Shown: positions 22,025-31,967 of the stretch, in pieces | How the letters are laid out: each line of letters opens with the position of its first letter | Position numbering within the stretch: the stretch's first letter is position 1 | IMG/VR virus record: IMGVR_UViG_3300035698_024756 | Location: 1-46,386 of that record | From: a virus | Direction: 5' to 3' (one strand) | DNA: 46,386 nucleotides | Position numbers and translations under genes: made by a program | The notes under the pieces: generated by a model | Told to the model about the DNA's origin: nothing | The model's database searches: none | The model's input: only the letters and a program-made list of their open reading frames with translations

Positions 22025-23521
22025 TTAGCCGGTAATTACAATTTCTCCTGTGATTGTTGAAGTAGTACTCCAAATAACATCTCCGGCTGCATTGATACTG
22101 ATATCACATTCGATCATTGTACGGGTACCGGTCAAAGTAGTAAACACCTGAACTGTGCAGGAAGTTCCGCAACCATGTGTTGCAACCACAACTGTTCCTC
22201 CGGCTGAAATGGTGATTGTTCCAACGTATTTGTTGGCGAAACCGGAAACAGCGTTGTCGGTATATGTTTTGCAAGCCAGAGATGAACCAATGGTTGTGTT
22301 GGAAGCACCGGTGGCAATATTTGTGAGAAGCACACCGGCTTTCAGGTTGTCCAGCTCAATGTTGGTAATTGTGTTGTTGTCAACATTGATGGTTTTGTTT
22401 GTCAATGTCTGGGTAGAAGCCAGTTTGACAAGATCGGCACTTTCTGTATTATCAACACCATCGAACATTCCAGCCGTTGGAGTTGCACTATCCTGATTGG
22501 CAATAACGCTATCTCCAATTGCCAATGAAGTGCCTGAGGATGGTGTTGTAATGCCTGTGGCAGTTCCGGCAACTGAAACTTTCCAGAACCAACCTTTTGT
22601 GATCGTGGTGATCCCCTGTACTGCAAGCGTTTGGTTTCCGATCAGGCTTCCTTTGTAGATCAATCCACCGGCGATCAAAGTATTGATGGAAGAAATTTGA
22701 CCATCAACATAAGCTTTGGTAGCTTGCTGAGAGGCAACTTTTGTGTCTGAATTGGCCGCCAGAGTATCATCAATATCCAGATAACTCATTGGAAGCTGGT
22801 TCACATTGGCAACATTGCCAAGTGATACCTGGGTCTTGGTGACAGAGTGCGGATTGGAAGTATTTCCGGTGTGTGAAGAAAGGTTGCCGCTTAATGTACT
22901 GACGGTTGAAGAGAGGGCATCAACGTAGGCTTTGGTAGCTTTCTGAGAAGCAACCTTGGAATCAGAATTGGCAGTTAATGTTGTATCAATATCAAGGTAC
23001 GAGAGAGGCATTTGAGCCACGTTGGTAACGGCACTTAATCCAACCTGAGCTTTGGTTACACTATGCGGATTGGAAGTGTTACCTGTATGGGATCCAAGGG
23101 ATGTGGTGATTGCATCAGCATAGGTTTTTGTAGCTTTCTGAGAAGCAACTTTGATATCTGAATTCTCAGCCAGGGTGGATGAAGTCGAAAGGTACGTCAT
23201 TGGGATCTGCTGAACATTGTCAACGCTTCCAAGTGAAACCTGGGCTTTGGTGACTGAGTGCGGATTGGATGTACTCGCTAAATGGCTATCGATCTGGGCG
23301 TGGGTATTGGTTCCGATATTTGAGAGAGCCGTGTGATCAGTTGTACCGGCATCGAGGGCAACCCACGCTGTATCATTCCAGTAATACAGCTTATTATTGC
23401 CAGTATTGTAATAGGTTTGACCTTTAATGGGGGTTCCAGGTGCGGAAGCAAGATTCTGAATAACGGCATTCTGCAGCTCGTTTTTATTCAGATCAATTGG
23501 GGTATAAAATGGTTTTGACAT
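22025..23521 (-). CDS. Tail fibre protein with repeated NPHSVTKAQVSLG modules
   Basis: 498 residues. The N-terminus is paralogous to the neighbouring fibre. Three repeats of about 65-70 residues follow, each with SNPHSVTK-QV-LG-V-NV followed by SD-KVASQ-ATK-Y-D. These modules are typical of elongated phage fibres. The C-terminal 230 residues carry other beta-rich repeats. It is the main candidate for a long tail fibre. Confidence 0.88.
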   Translation of the reverse strand: MSKPFYTPIDLNKNELQNAVIQNLASAPGTPIKGQTYYNTGNNKLYYWNDTAWVALDAGTTDHTALSNIGTNTHAQIDSHLASTSNPHSVTKAQVSLGSVDNVQQIPMTYLSTSSTLAENSDIKVASQKATKTYADAITTSLGSHTGNTSNPHSVTKAQVGLSAVTNVAQMPLSYLDIDTTLTANSDSKVASQKATKAYVDALSSTVSTLSGNLSSHTGNTSNPHSVTKTQVSLGNVANVNQLPMSYLDIDDTLAANSDTKVASQQATKAYVDGQISSINTLIAGGLIYKGSLIGNQTLAVQGITTITKGWFWKVSVAGTATGITTPSSGTSLAIGDSVIANQDSATPTAGMFDGVDNTESADLVKLASTQTLTNKTINVDNNTITNIELDNLKAGVLLTNIATGASNTTIGSSLACKTYTDNAVSGFANKYVGTITISAGGTVVVATHGCGTSCTVQVFTTLTGTRTMIECDISINAAGDVIWSTTSTITGEIVITG

Positions 23522-23534
23522 AATAAATGGGTTT

Positions 23535-23942
23535 TTAATTTAATGTAACTGTTCCGCTGATTGCTGTGGATATGTTAATGGTACATTGATTGACTGTATT
23601 GTGAATAATTTCGGCTTCAATTTCCTCTCCCGATGAATCTTTGACAGTTACGGCAGGATATTTGTCGAAATTGTGATCGATCACCACCTGGGTAGCATTT
23701 GTGAATGGAACTTCCATATTTTTATCTGTTCCGGTGGGATTGACATAGTTGTACCAGACTGCGGCACCAACTGTATTATCAACACATTTCCAAACAGAGT
23801 TGTTTGTATAATTTGTCCACTCATCCCCTGCTGCATAATTCTGTGTTGAATCATCATTAACAGTAGGGTCGACTGCTTTGAGAAATGTATCAAAGGGAAT
23901 TAAGTCAAAATTCTGCGTAAATGGATTCAGCTTTTTCTTCAT
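23535..23942 (-). CDS. Short tail fibre/attachment protein
   Basis: 135 residues. It has a KKLNPFTQNFDLIP start and a C-terminal beta module (FTNATQVVIDHNFDKYPAVTV) seen in phage fibre and collar proteins. It lies between the baseplate-like 614-residue protein and the long fibre, so it probably links them. Confidence 0.7.
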   Translation of the reverse strand: MKKKLNPFTQNFDLIPFDTFLKAVDPTVNDDSTQNYAAGDEWTNYTNNSVWKCVDNTVGAAVWYNYVNPTGTDKNMEVPFTNATQVVIDHNFDKYPAVTVKDSSGEEIEAEIIHNTVNQCTINISTAISGTVTLN

Positions 23943-23945
23943 AAT

Positions 23946-25790
23946 TTAGGATGCTAGGAATGAATAGGACAAAGCTTCGCAATTGGAGAAAATGTTATCA
24001 TATTCTAAATTTCCATTCGCCCACGTGACAACGTGTTTGATTTTGCCGGAAACGATCGTTTTTTCAATCTTCTTGATTCTCCATGTAGCATTGGATTCAG
24101 AAGTCGTACCGGCTAATGGATAACCGAAATATGTGATATAATCGGTTGCTTCTAATATTACACCTACCCCTTGGGTAAGATCTTCTGTTGTAATCATGTT
24201 TGCTGGTTTGAAGGTTGCAGTATAGAATTGATCATCATAGGCACGATCATACTCAATATCAATATCGTATATGTAAACGCCATCTTTTTTGTAGCCTTTT
24301 ACATTCTTATTTGTAATGACAACGGGGAAAAGAAGATCATCCAGTATTTCATAAATCTCTGTGGAAAGAAGCAGATCACGGAAGCTATCAAGCTGTTGCT
24401 CTGGGATCCAGCCGGAGTTGGTTTTCTTTTTCTGTACTTCCCATGCCTCATAAGTCTTGTTTGGGGGCTTGGTGAACCCGGAGGCTTCATATTCCAAAAC
24501 AGAAAGTGAAGTGCGTTTGGCCTGAAGGATAGTTTCACTTTCCCCGGTAAACCGGGCTATATCGTACACTCCGAAACTGTTCAAAAAAATAAATGTACGT
24601 TCATACTCTCTTGGGATCAGATCGATGGTGAAGGTTCTGTATTCAGAAATAACCTGACCATTCACATCTTCCAACCAGATATCATACCGGTCAACAATTT
24701 TCCCTGGGCTAACACTCGCGATGGCTAACCGTGTATATCCGACCATCAGTTCCAGAACGCATCGTTTGTCAGCGGCAAAGGAGATAGTAGGATAGAACGA
24801 AGTATTGGTTGCATCGGTAAAATGAACCTTTGCAGCAAGGCGGTAGGTATTTGGAAGAAAGCCGCTTTCAAAGTAAAAATACAATTTCTCAGGAGTAAAG
24901 ATACCGGTTGTTTTGTTGGTGGGGGAAGTGGATAAAAAGCGGAGTTTATTATCAGCATCAGCGAAATAGTTGGATTCAATGCTATTGTAATAATTGAGGG
25001 CATCCCTTGACAATCCACCGTTTAAGCAATAACGGGTCTGATCAAAGATGTACTTACGTTCTACACCCTCCCAACGCGCGGCGAATCCGGTTTTGTATGC
25101 AAAGACAAAATCAGGATGTTCAACCATAAATATGCTTCCTTCATCCGGAAAGTGAAATCTTGGAACTGTATCTGCTGCCATGAGTGAAATGAACTTTGCC
25201 TTGAGGTAATCTGAGAGGTCAAAGATAGCCTTGCCATCAAGTTCAACACTTTTAAGATCCTCTCCTATTACGTTTTGAGAGATATCATAGAGTGTAGCAA
25301 CAATTTTGAAATTATCACGAAAAACCTTGTCAACACCATCAACCTGAATCGGGCAAGTCATACCCACCAGGGTAAGATCCTTGGGGTAGATTGTCCATTG
25401 ATACGATCTGACTTTTGCGGTGATGGTGATTGTGCGTGTCGTGGGATCTTCAGCACCAAGGGAGATATAATAGTGTTGCCTGAGATCATAATTCACAAAG
25501 AGGCAATTGTAGATTTCAAGGGCATAGCGGTTGTGATCCCATCCACCCGATGCCGCTGGTATTTGATATCCCGAACTTGATGGGGTATGATTAACGGTGG
25601 TAAAAAAGTGATCAAGATAATTGTAAAAGAGGTTAAAACCATGATCATTATCCGGATCAGTATCGCTAAAATTCAGTTGTGTCCAGCCGGCTGTACCATA
25701 TTCGGTAGCGAAATCAAAGGATTCAACCTGATAAAGCACCGGATTTTTGGCAAATGAATGAAATGCCGGTGTATTATTGATGGTAACCAT
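23946..25790 (-). CDS. Large tail protein (baseplate or tail tip type)
   Basis: 614 residues, mostly beta-rich and aromatic, with no catalytic motif. By order (tape measure, distal tail, this gene, fibres) it is the tail-tip or receptor-linked protein of a siphophage. The first ten or so residues are uncertain in role. It is preceded by a TTTGTCC-T-tract element (25815-25835). Confidence 0.75.
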   Translation of the reverse strand: MVTINNTPAFHSFAKNPVLYQVESFDFATEYGTAGWTQLNFSDTDPDNDHGFNLFYNYLDHFFTTVNHTPSSSGYQIPAASGGWDHNRYALEIYNCLFVNYDLRQHYYISLGAEDPTTRTITITAKVRSYQWTIYPKDLTLVGMTCPIQVDGVDKVFRDNFKIVATLYDISQNVIGEDLKSVELDGKAIFDLSDYLKAKFISLMAADTVPRFHFPDEGSIFMVEHPDFVFAYKTGFAARWEGVERKYIFDQTRYCLNGGLSRDALNYYNSIESNYFADADNKLRFLSTSPTNKTTGIFTPEKLYFYFESGFLPNTYRLAAKVHFTDATNTSFYPTISFAADKRCVLELMVGYTRLAIASVSPGKIVDRYDIWLEDVNGQVISEYRTFTIDLIPREYERTFIFLNSFGVYDIARFTGESETILQAKRTSLSVLEYEASGFTKPPNKTYEAWEVQKKKTNSGWIPEQQLDSFRDLLLSTEIYEILDDLLFPVVITNKNVKGYKKDGVYIYDIDIEYDRAYDDQFYTATFKPANMITTEDLTQGVGVILEATDYITYFGYPLAGTTSESNATWRIKKIEKTIVSGKIKHVVTWANGNLEYDNIFSNCEALSYSFLAS

Positions 25791-25814
25791 AATGCAATTA
25801 TATATTGAGAGTAG

Positions 25815-25835
25815 CCAAAAAAAAAGGACAAACTA
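25815..25835 (-). promoter_or_regulatory. TTTGTCC-T-tract element, copy 1
   Basis: On the minus strand, TAGTTTGTCC, nine T and GGCT stand right after the stop of the 542-residue tail gene, about 25 bases before the next ATG. The bases up to the ATG (CAATATATAATTGCATTATG) are almost the same as at copy 36876-36895. It may be a late promoter or a translation signal. Confidence 0.6.
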
Positions 25836-27464
25836 TCATGGAGCTGAATAGGCTTTGATATTTGCAGTAGAAATGGAATTCATCCTGAAAACAACCTGAA
25901 GTTCTGAGGCAAGGTACCTGGTGCCGTCAATCATCAGTTTGCGTGTAAAATCAAAATCCTTGATTTCTACATGGTTCAACTGCCGCGAGAATGAAACCTT
26001 CACCCGATCAAACAGAAGCCAGTCACACCATTGCTTCCAGTACATAGCGAACAGTCCGGTTACACCACCCCAAAAGAGGGAGTTATTATCTGAATAACTC
26101 ATTGCGTAAGTATGGGTGATGGCTTCGCCAAAAAGATGGATACGTCGAATGAAGAACAATCTGGGCTTTATCTTTCTGAAATCATCAGAGAGGTTTCCGC
26201 ACGTAGAAGTATAGCCTTTTGCGATCAAGGTGGATAGTCCTGTTTCAATTTGGTTATCTCCAACAGCATTTTTATAATAATAATTTGTAATTATCATTTC
26301 AGACATATCAATGATTCTCCAACCCATCTCATAGTCCACGACATTGTAGTGATACCACTGATCTTCATCAATCACGTAACGGATATCTCCTAGTTGTCCA
26401 ACAGGCATCATGGGCAGATCATCGAAACTGTCAACTGCACCACGAATGGATTCAAGGGTATCCTTTTGTTCATCAAGTTTAACTTCCATTGTTTCATCTC
26501 CATCATCTGTCTCCATTGTAAGCATGATGCCTACTTTTGGAGCTTCTGGTTCTATGGTGAAAGCTATGACATTGGAAGAATAATCAATAGCAGTCATATC
26601 AAGCAGTTTCTCTTTTTTTGAAACTATGCGGATCACCTTCTTTTTGGTATTGACTAAAAAGCAGATATTGAACATATTTTCCAGATCCTTGATAAGCTTA
26701 GAGATCTTAACATCTGGAACCATCAGATTAAAATGAAGCTCTTGAATAAACCAGAACCGGAAATTGATTGAGTAGGAAGAATAGAAGGCTAATCGGGAGA
26801 GATCATCAGTAAGAAGGAAAAATTCATCTTCAATCGTATATCCATAATGTTCGCCTATTTTTTCAAGTACATATTTAAGATAAACACATGGAACCAGAAG
26901 GGATTTGTTCTGTGCCGGTGTCAATAGTTTGAGAAGTCCGTCATACCTGTTTGCATAGTTATACCACCATTGGCCCGAATCTTCCGATGGTGGGTCGAAA
27001 TAGAGATCATTATAGATTTCAGGACAAGCAATGGGGTGTTTGGGATATAAATTATCAAGGGTGGAGTTAAGATAATCAAGCACATCTTCTTCAGAATCAA
27101 AAGTCAACTTGCCAAGGTCAACATCCATCAACATTTTATCTTTTATCTCCCAATTAAAGTTCCCCTTTTCAATAAACAATGCACCTTCATAAATCTTTGC
27201 TCCGGCTTTTATGAACCGGATACTACCTTCAAACATAGTTTCATCGTTGTAGTTTAATTTACCGGCTATATAGTGATACTTATCACGCTTGGCTTCAATG
27301 CGGTGAGTGAAGTTCAGCAGACCCATGTTCTTTGGTGTGACAGGGATTCTGAAGGGGAATGAATAATCTCCAATGGTATTAAGCAATGGTGATTTGAGAT
27401 TAACAGTAATAGAAAAATCACTTGGGAGATCCAAGGGGATCCCTCCTACTTCAATGGTGAGCAT
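25836..27464 (-). CDS. Distal tail/baseplate-like protein
   Basis: 542 residues. The N-terminus (MLTIEVGGIPLDLPSDFSITV) and the FRIPVTPKN strand are familiar from proteins that follow the tape measure gene in Bacteroidota siphophages. The fold appears beta-rich with no enzyme motif. Position right after the tape measure gene supports a distal tail or hub role. Confidence 0.78.
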   Translation of the reverse strand: MLTIEVGGIPLDLPSDFSITVNLKSPLLNTIGDYSFPFRIPVTPKNMGLLNFTHRIEAKRDKYHYIAGKLNYNDETMFEGSIRFIKAGAKIYEGALFIEKGNFNWEIKDKMLMDVDLGKLTFDSEEDVLDYLNSTLDNLYPKHPIACPEIYNDLYFDPPSEDSGQWWYNYANRYDGLLKLLTPAQNKSLLVPCVYLKYVLEKIGEHYGYTIEDEFFLLTDDLSRLAFYSSYSINFRFWFIQELHFNLMVPDVKISKLIKDLENMFNICFLVNTKKKVIRIVSKKEKLLDMTAIDYSSNVIAFTIEPEAPKVGIMLTMETDDGDETMEVKLDEQKDTLESIRGAVDSFDDLPMMPVGQLGDIRYVIDEDQWYHYNVVDYEMGWRIIDMSEMIITNYYYKNAVGDNQIETGLSTLIAKGYTSTCGNLSDDFRKIKPRLFFIRRIHLFGEAITHTYAMSYSDNNSLFWGGVTGLFAMYWKQWCDWLLFDRVKVSFSRQLNHVEIKDFDFTRKLMIDGTRYLASELQVVFRMNSISTANIKAYSAP

Positions 27465-27475
27465 AATGGTTGTAT

Positions 27476-30400
27476 TTAATCATTTGAAACACTATTTTCG
27501 ATATCATTCATGGTTTCATTTACTTGTTGCAGGTGATCATACGAGATGTAAGCAACTATGCCTTTTTCAACATTTTCATTGAACTTCTTCATTGTGGAAG
27601 TGAACTCAGGATCCATAAACATATCACGTTCTGTAATCTGTGTGGTGGTAGCTTCTGAATACCGACCTTCGGCTGCCTGGGGAACCCTTGCGTATTGAAT
27701 TGCCTTTATTACCTGCGGATAATTCATCTTCAGATTTTTGGTAGTTTGTGGATCGATGATCAGTTCTTCACCGGTTTCACCGATCAATAGCGGAGAAGAA
27801 ACAAACTTGGTTCCAGGCTTTTCATCAACGGGAACATTTTTAAATGTCTTTCCACTTTGTTCACCGATTACATCATATCGACCTGCCGCTGCTTCCGGAA
27901 TCTTTGTGGCTAAGATGTAACCGATTTGGATTGCCCCAAGTGCGGCTGTCAGGGCTGCTAATATTATCCCTGTGACGGGGCCAGCGGTAAAGGCTACGGC
28001 AACTGCCTGAGCTACGCTAATGACTGCCTGTACCAACGCAAGTTCCTTATTACGTACTGCCTGATCATGTTGAAGCTTTCGTTTCTTGGCATCCATCTCG
28101 GCATCCATTTTGGTAATGCCTTTATCATACTGCTTCTGGTTAATAATACCGGCATCCAGTCTGGATTTCATGGCTGCTTTTTTCTTATCATTGGCAGATT
28201 TATCAGCATTAACCAATAAACTCTCATATTGGTTGATTGTGCTGACCAGGGAACCAAATGCCATTGAAACTCCACCCATAAAATCAACCAATTCACGCTT
28301 CATGTCCTCATGGGCCGCCTTGACTGCTTCTGCTTGAAGCATGGCAGCTTCTTCAGTCATCTGGGTAACTATCTCATTGGTCTTTGCTTCATCAACTATA
28401 TACTCTGCCAGGATACTTCTGTATTTTTCATGGGTTTCATGCCAGATACGAAGTTTTTCATTTTTAAGATCTTCTTCTGATTGAAGTTTCATGGATGCCA
28501 GTTTATTGTCGAAATCCATGTTATAATCATCTATATTATCTTGATGATCATCTTCTTCGGTAGTTTTCTTTATCTCATGGGCTTCCCAGATCCGATCAAC
28601 CTGTTCTTTGGTATATTTAGCGGAATTAATCGTGTGTTCGGTTTCAAGGCGAAGCAATTCAAGGACTAGCTTTAAATATTCATCACTATATTCATCAGCC
28701 ATTTTGATTCTGGCAACCAGAATTTCCTTTTGGCTTTTGAACTCAAGTTCTTCCTCTCTTTTCTTATAATTCTCATTGATTTCATCAATTTTAACAATCG
28801 ATGCCTTGCGTAATTCAACACGTAATTCTTCTTCAATGGGGAGTGTACCCTTGATTTTGGAGAGTTCTTCTTCTAAATTAGCTTCAACCAATGCAATTTC
28901 CCGATCCTTGGTATCTTCAATGGCCTTGGCTTTGGCTTCCTGAAGTTCATTGTATATCTTCAACAGATAAGCTTTCTGTTTCTCGGCTTCTCGTTTGGCT
29001 TTATCAATCTCAGCCTGTGTTGGCGGGTTAGTAATATCAACTACTTTAGGTGGGGTTTGAGTTGTGTTCTTTCCTGCACCCGGATCAATATCATCCTGAG
29101 CAATGTTAAGCTCTTTCATCAGGGCTTGTTTCTCTTCAAGGAGTGTATTTGTATTAGCCAATGCTTCGCTTTCTTCCCTTGTAAAGCGAACCAGGCCGTT
29201 GTATGCACGTGAGAGTTTAATGGTATGGCCATAAGCGGCAGTAAGCATGGCAATATCATCAATTTTCTCTTGAGTGGTTAATAGGGGATCAACTGATATT
29301 TCACGGAGGGTTTTGGCAATTGGTAATTGTTTTTCCTCCAATTCAGTTATTACATTAAGAATGTGTTGTTTCATCTCCGCTTCATACTTTAAGCGTGATC
29401 CTCTTTTATCCGTCCATTCTTTAATTGCTTCATCAAGTTCATCTTGTTTTTTAGTAATGATGATCTTGTTGACCATCTGTTCATTGTAGGCTTTGAGATT
29501 TGTAGTTAGCATCTGAATTGAGAGGGCTTCAGCATCGATGCCCTTGACCAGATCCGGATTGATAGATCTAAGTTCATTAATCAGTCTGATGCGTTCTGCC
29601 GTACTGGTATTCACATCGCCGATCTTCATAAAAAGCATGTTCACTTTCATTGATTCTTCTTCCAATACCTTACTGATTGGAATTTCAACCCAATCGGAAA
29701 ACAATTGAATCATCCTGGCAATGCCGCTCATAATCGTAGAATTGATAAAAAGCCTGTACAACCATTTGTAAACCTTTTCTAGATTACCGGCAAGGTTATT
29801 GTTTTTGATATTGTATTCTTCGGTGAGAGAAGTACCTTCTGCAAATGACTGATTTGATAAATTTTGTGAGTCCTTAAGAATTTCTACATTGTTTGCTAAT
29901 GCACCAATAACGCCAATAGCCCTGCTCCCATCTATGCCAAGTTTATCGAATTTATTTGCTAATTCCAGCAAACCACCTTGATTTTCCTGTAAGCCTTCAA
30001 GGAACATGATCAACGCTTCGTTGGCATCTGTACGAAGCATTTCTGTGAACTCTTTGACATCGATATTCGCTATCTTAGCATATTCGGCGGTATCTGTAAA
30101 CATCCTGACAAGTAACTGCCCGACTGCCGTACCCGATCTCTCAACCTTTTGTCCAAGTTGATCCAACGTGGCTCCCAGGCCAAGTACATTTTCAATGGAT
30201 ATGCCAGCTTGTGGGGCAATACCTGCCAGGCGGTTTGTGAATTCAATGATATTTGTTTCATTGGCGGTTGAAGCTGCACCAAGTTCATTGATTGCGGATC
30301 CTGTTTTGAGAATGGCAGCTTCAATACCAAACTCCTGCTTGATCTTGAATGTATCCATGATCTTACCAAGCTTTTTGGCTGCTTCTTCGATGTTTCCACC

Positions 30401-30958
30401 AATATCTTTTGAGAGGGCAACAGATACCTGGTTCATTGCCTTGACGAATCCAAGGATATCAGCTTTGGATTTAACTCCAAGCTTACCGGCTATGTAAGCC
30501 AGTTCAAGCAATTCCTTTTTGGCAGTACGGGTATTGATATTCTTTATCTCATGGCTCAGGGCTTTGACTTCTGCAAGTGCTAATCCACTTGTTTTCTGAA
30601 TGTCTGAAAAAGCATCAGAAAGCCTGGCACTTCCCTCAACCAATGATTTCATTGCCTGGAATGTTCCGACAATGGCTGCGGTAAGGACAATGAAAACATC
30701 AAAATACCGGTTTACCTCATTGGCGAAACTCTGCATAGAGGATTTGGTACTATGGACTTCATTTTTAATGGAAGTCATTCGTTTTTTTACCTGGTCATAT
30801 TCTTTGGATTTTTGAGTGAATTCATCAGAGTTTACAGGCAATTTTCGTAATTCAGCATTCAAGGCTCTTGCAGCCCCTTCAATCTCTTTCAACGTGGACT
30901 TTGCTTGTGTACCATTCAGAATAATGGTAGCTGTTGAGGTTTCATTATTTTTTGACAT
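27476..30958 (-). CDS. Tail tape measure protein
   Basis: 1,160 residues from the ATG at 30958 (an upstream Met adds eight residues). A TP901-type N-terminal region (about 80-330) with SDIQKTSGL, NTRTAKKELLELAYIAGKLG and the NATIEFTNRLAGIAP-like segment is followed by a membrane-like central part, long coiled coils (about 640-880) and an Ala-rich hydrophobic stretch (about 985-1025). The length predicts a tail of about 170 nm by the usual 1.5 angstrom per residue rule. The start overlaps the upstream gene by 14 bases. It sets tail length and helps DNA entry. Confidence 0.95.
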   Translation of the reverse strand: MSKNNETSTATIILNGTQAKSTLKEIEGAARALNAELRKLPVNSDEFTQKSKEYDQVKKRMTSIKNEVHSTKSSMQSFANEVNRYFDVFIVLTAAIVGTFQAMKSLVEGSARLSDAFSDIQKTSGLALAEVKALSHEIKNINTRTAKKELLELAYIAGKLGVKSKADILGFVKAMNQVSVALSKDIGGNIEEAAKKLGKIMDTFKIKQEFGIEAAILKTGSAINELGAASTANETNIIEFTNRLAGIAPQAGISIENVLGLGATLDQLGQKVERSGTAVGQLLVRMFTDTAEYAKIANIDVKEFTEMLRTDANEALIMFLEGLQENQGGLLELANKFDKLGIDGSRAIGVIGALANNVEILKDSQNLSNQSFAEGTSLTEEYNIKNNNLAGNLEKVYKWLYRLFINSTIMSGIARMIQLFSDWVEIPISKVLEEESMKVNMLFMKIGDVNTSTAERIRLINELRSINPDLVKGIDAEALSIQMLTTNLKAYNEQMVNKIIITKKQDELDEAIKEWTDKRGSRLKYEAEMKQHILNVITELEEKQLPIAKTLREISVDPLLTTQEKIDDIAMLTAAYGHTIKLSRAYNGLVRFTREESEALANTNTLLEEKQALMKELNIAQDDIDPGAGKNTTQTPPKVVDITNPPTQAEIDKAKREAEKQKAYLLKIYNELQEAKAKAIEDTKDREIALVEANLEEELSKIKGTLPIEEELRVELRKASIVKIDEINENYKKREEELEFKSQKEILVARIKMADEYSDEYLKLVLELLRLETEHTINSAKYTKEQVDRIWEAHEIKKTTEEDDHQDNIDDYNMDFDNKLASMKLQSEEDLKNEKLRIWHETHEKYRSILAEYIVDEAKTNEIVTQMTEEAAMLQAEAVKAAHEDMKRELVDFMGGVSMAFGSLVSTINQYESLLVNADKSANDKKKAAMKSRLDAGIINQKQYDKGITKMDAEMDAKKRKLQHDQAVRNKELALVQAVISVAQAVAVAFTAGPVTGIILAALTAALGAIQIGYILATKIPEAAAGRYDVIGEQSGKTFKNVPVDEKPGTKFVSSPLLIGETGEELIIDPQTTKNLKMNYPQVIKAIQYARVPQAAEGRYSEATTTQITERDMFMDPEFTSTMKKFNENVEKGIVAYISYDHLQQVNETMNDIENSVSND

Positions 30959-31403
30959 TGAATTTTTTCTTTGGGGAATCATCGTCTATGTTTTCCCAGA
31001 TTGTATAAATACCTTCAATTCCATATTTCTCAGCCATGATCTCTTTGAGCCTCATGGATTCAGCAAACAGGGTTTTGGAATACCATTTTTTGGGCCGGCG
31101 GCGGTTTCCCAGCATCTCACCTTCAAGGAATCGAGCGGTACGGCTTTCAGCAACCCCTCCAATTGGAGTACCCTTGCCAACGCCCATGTCAACGAATCTG
31201 CCATAAAACCTGAACATTAAAATGATCCTGGTAACTCGTTGACCTTTCGAACTGGTTACCTGTTTGGCAAAGGAATCTTCCAATCTGCCGCTATAACCAA
31301 CTTTCATGGTAAGTAGCTTCTTTTGCCATCTCTTGATGGTAATCTTCGCCCATGCGTTTGCAATGGCCGCTTCAGTATATACTTTACCGTCTTTGAGTTT
31401 CAC
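30945..31403 (-). CDS. Phage morphogenesis protein (gp10/virion morphogenesis type)
   Basis: 152 residues from a GTG start at 31403. The motif YGRFVDMGVGKG (about residues 67-78) followed by GNRRRPKKWYSK is familiar from virion morphogenesis proteins next to tail genes in Bacteroidota phages; it may be a tail completion or head-tail joining protein. It is preceded by copy 3 of the TTTGTCC-T-tract element. The C-terminus overlaps the tape measure gene. Confidence 0.72.
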   Translation of the reverse strand: MKLKDGKVYTEAAIANAWAKITIKRWQKKLLTMKVGYSGRLEDSFAKQVTSSKGQRVTRIILMFRFYGRFVDMGVGKGTPIGGVAESRTARFLEGEMLGNRRRPKKWYSKTLFAESMRLKEIMAEKYGIEGIYTIWENIDDDSPKKKFNVKK

Positions 31404-31428
31404 GATGTAAAGAAAACACCCAGGGGTG

Positions 31429-31451
31429 CCAAAAAAAAGGACAAAAAAGTA
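31429..31451 (-). promoter_or_regulatory. TTTGTCC-T-tract element, copy 3
   Basis: TACTTTTTTGTCC, a run of eight T and GGC lie right after the stop of the 171-residue gene, about 25 bases before the GTG of the next gene. The part past the tract differs from copies 1 and 2. Confidence 0.5.
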
Positions 31452-31967
31452 TCAGAATCCGGACATACCGGTTTTCGGGGTGTCCAGCCAGAAGGAAGGA
31501 TCGTGATTAAGATCCATGATCTGGTGATCAAGGTTCATTGTGAAAAGGAAACCGAAATCATTATCGAACAAAGAATCGATCATCTCATAGCTGATTGTAT
31601 CAACATCAAGCCCCTTGATTGGACAATCATCCTCACATAGATCTGCAATGATCTTGGAGATGATCTGCTGACCAATATTGAAAGTATTGTTAAGAATAAC
31701 AACTTCTCCAACGTAATTACTCACCTGATCCAGGTGATCTATGATCAGAAAACCACCTTTGACGGTATTGAGGACATTATCTCGATTGGACTGAAGGGAA
31801 GGGAATCCGGTGACAGAGTTAAGGATCATGGCAGGATATTGGATATCCAACCTCAGCCCTTCCAGAACTGCATTGATATCCATGATATAAAATCCATTGA
31901 TGGATTTGTGAAGTCCTGCCAATAGTTTCCAATACTGGATGTAGCTATCTACTGTGAAGTTTTTCAT
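31452..31967 (-). CDS. Probable tail protein
   Basis: 171 residues, unrecognised by motif. Its place (two genes before the tape measure) fits tail terminator or completion proteins. The start overlaps the upstream stop by four bases. The central strand GGFLIIDHLDQVSNYVGEVV suggests an alpha/beta fold. Confidence 0.65.
   Translation of the reverse strand: MKNFTVDSYIQYWKLLAGLHKSINGFYIMDINAVLEGLRLDIQYPAMILNSVTGFPSLQSNRDNVLNTVKGGFLIIDHLDQVSNYVGEVVILNNTFNIGQQIISKIIADLCEDDCPIKGLDVDTISYEMIDSLFDNDFGFLFTMNLDHQIMDLNHDPSFWLDTPKTGMSGF

Noticed and set aside
22700-23300. Repeated DNA units as a possible CRISPR array
   Set aside because: The repeats of about 200 bases are in frame and encode fibre modules; there are no short direct repeats with unique spacers.
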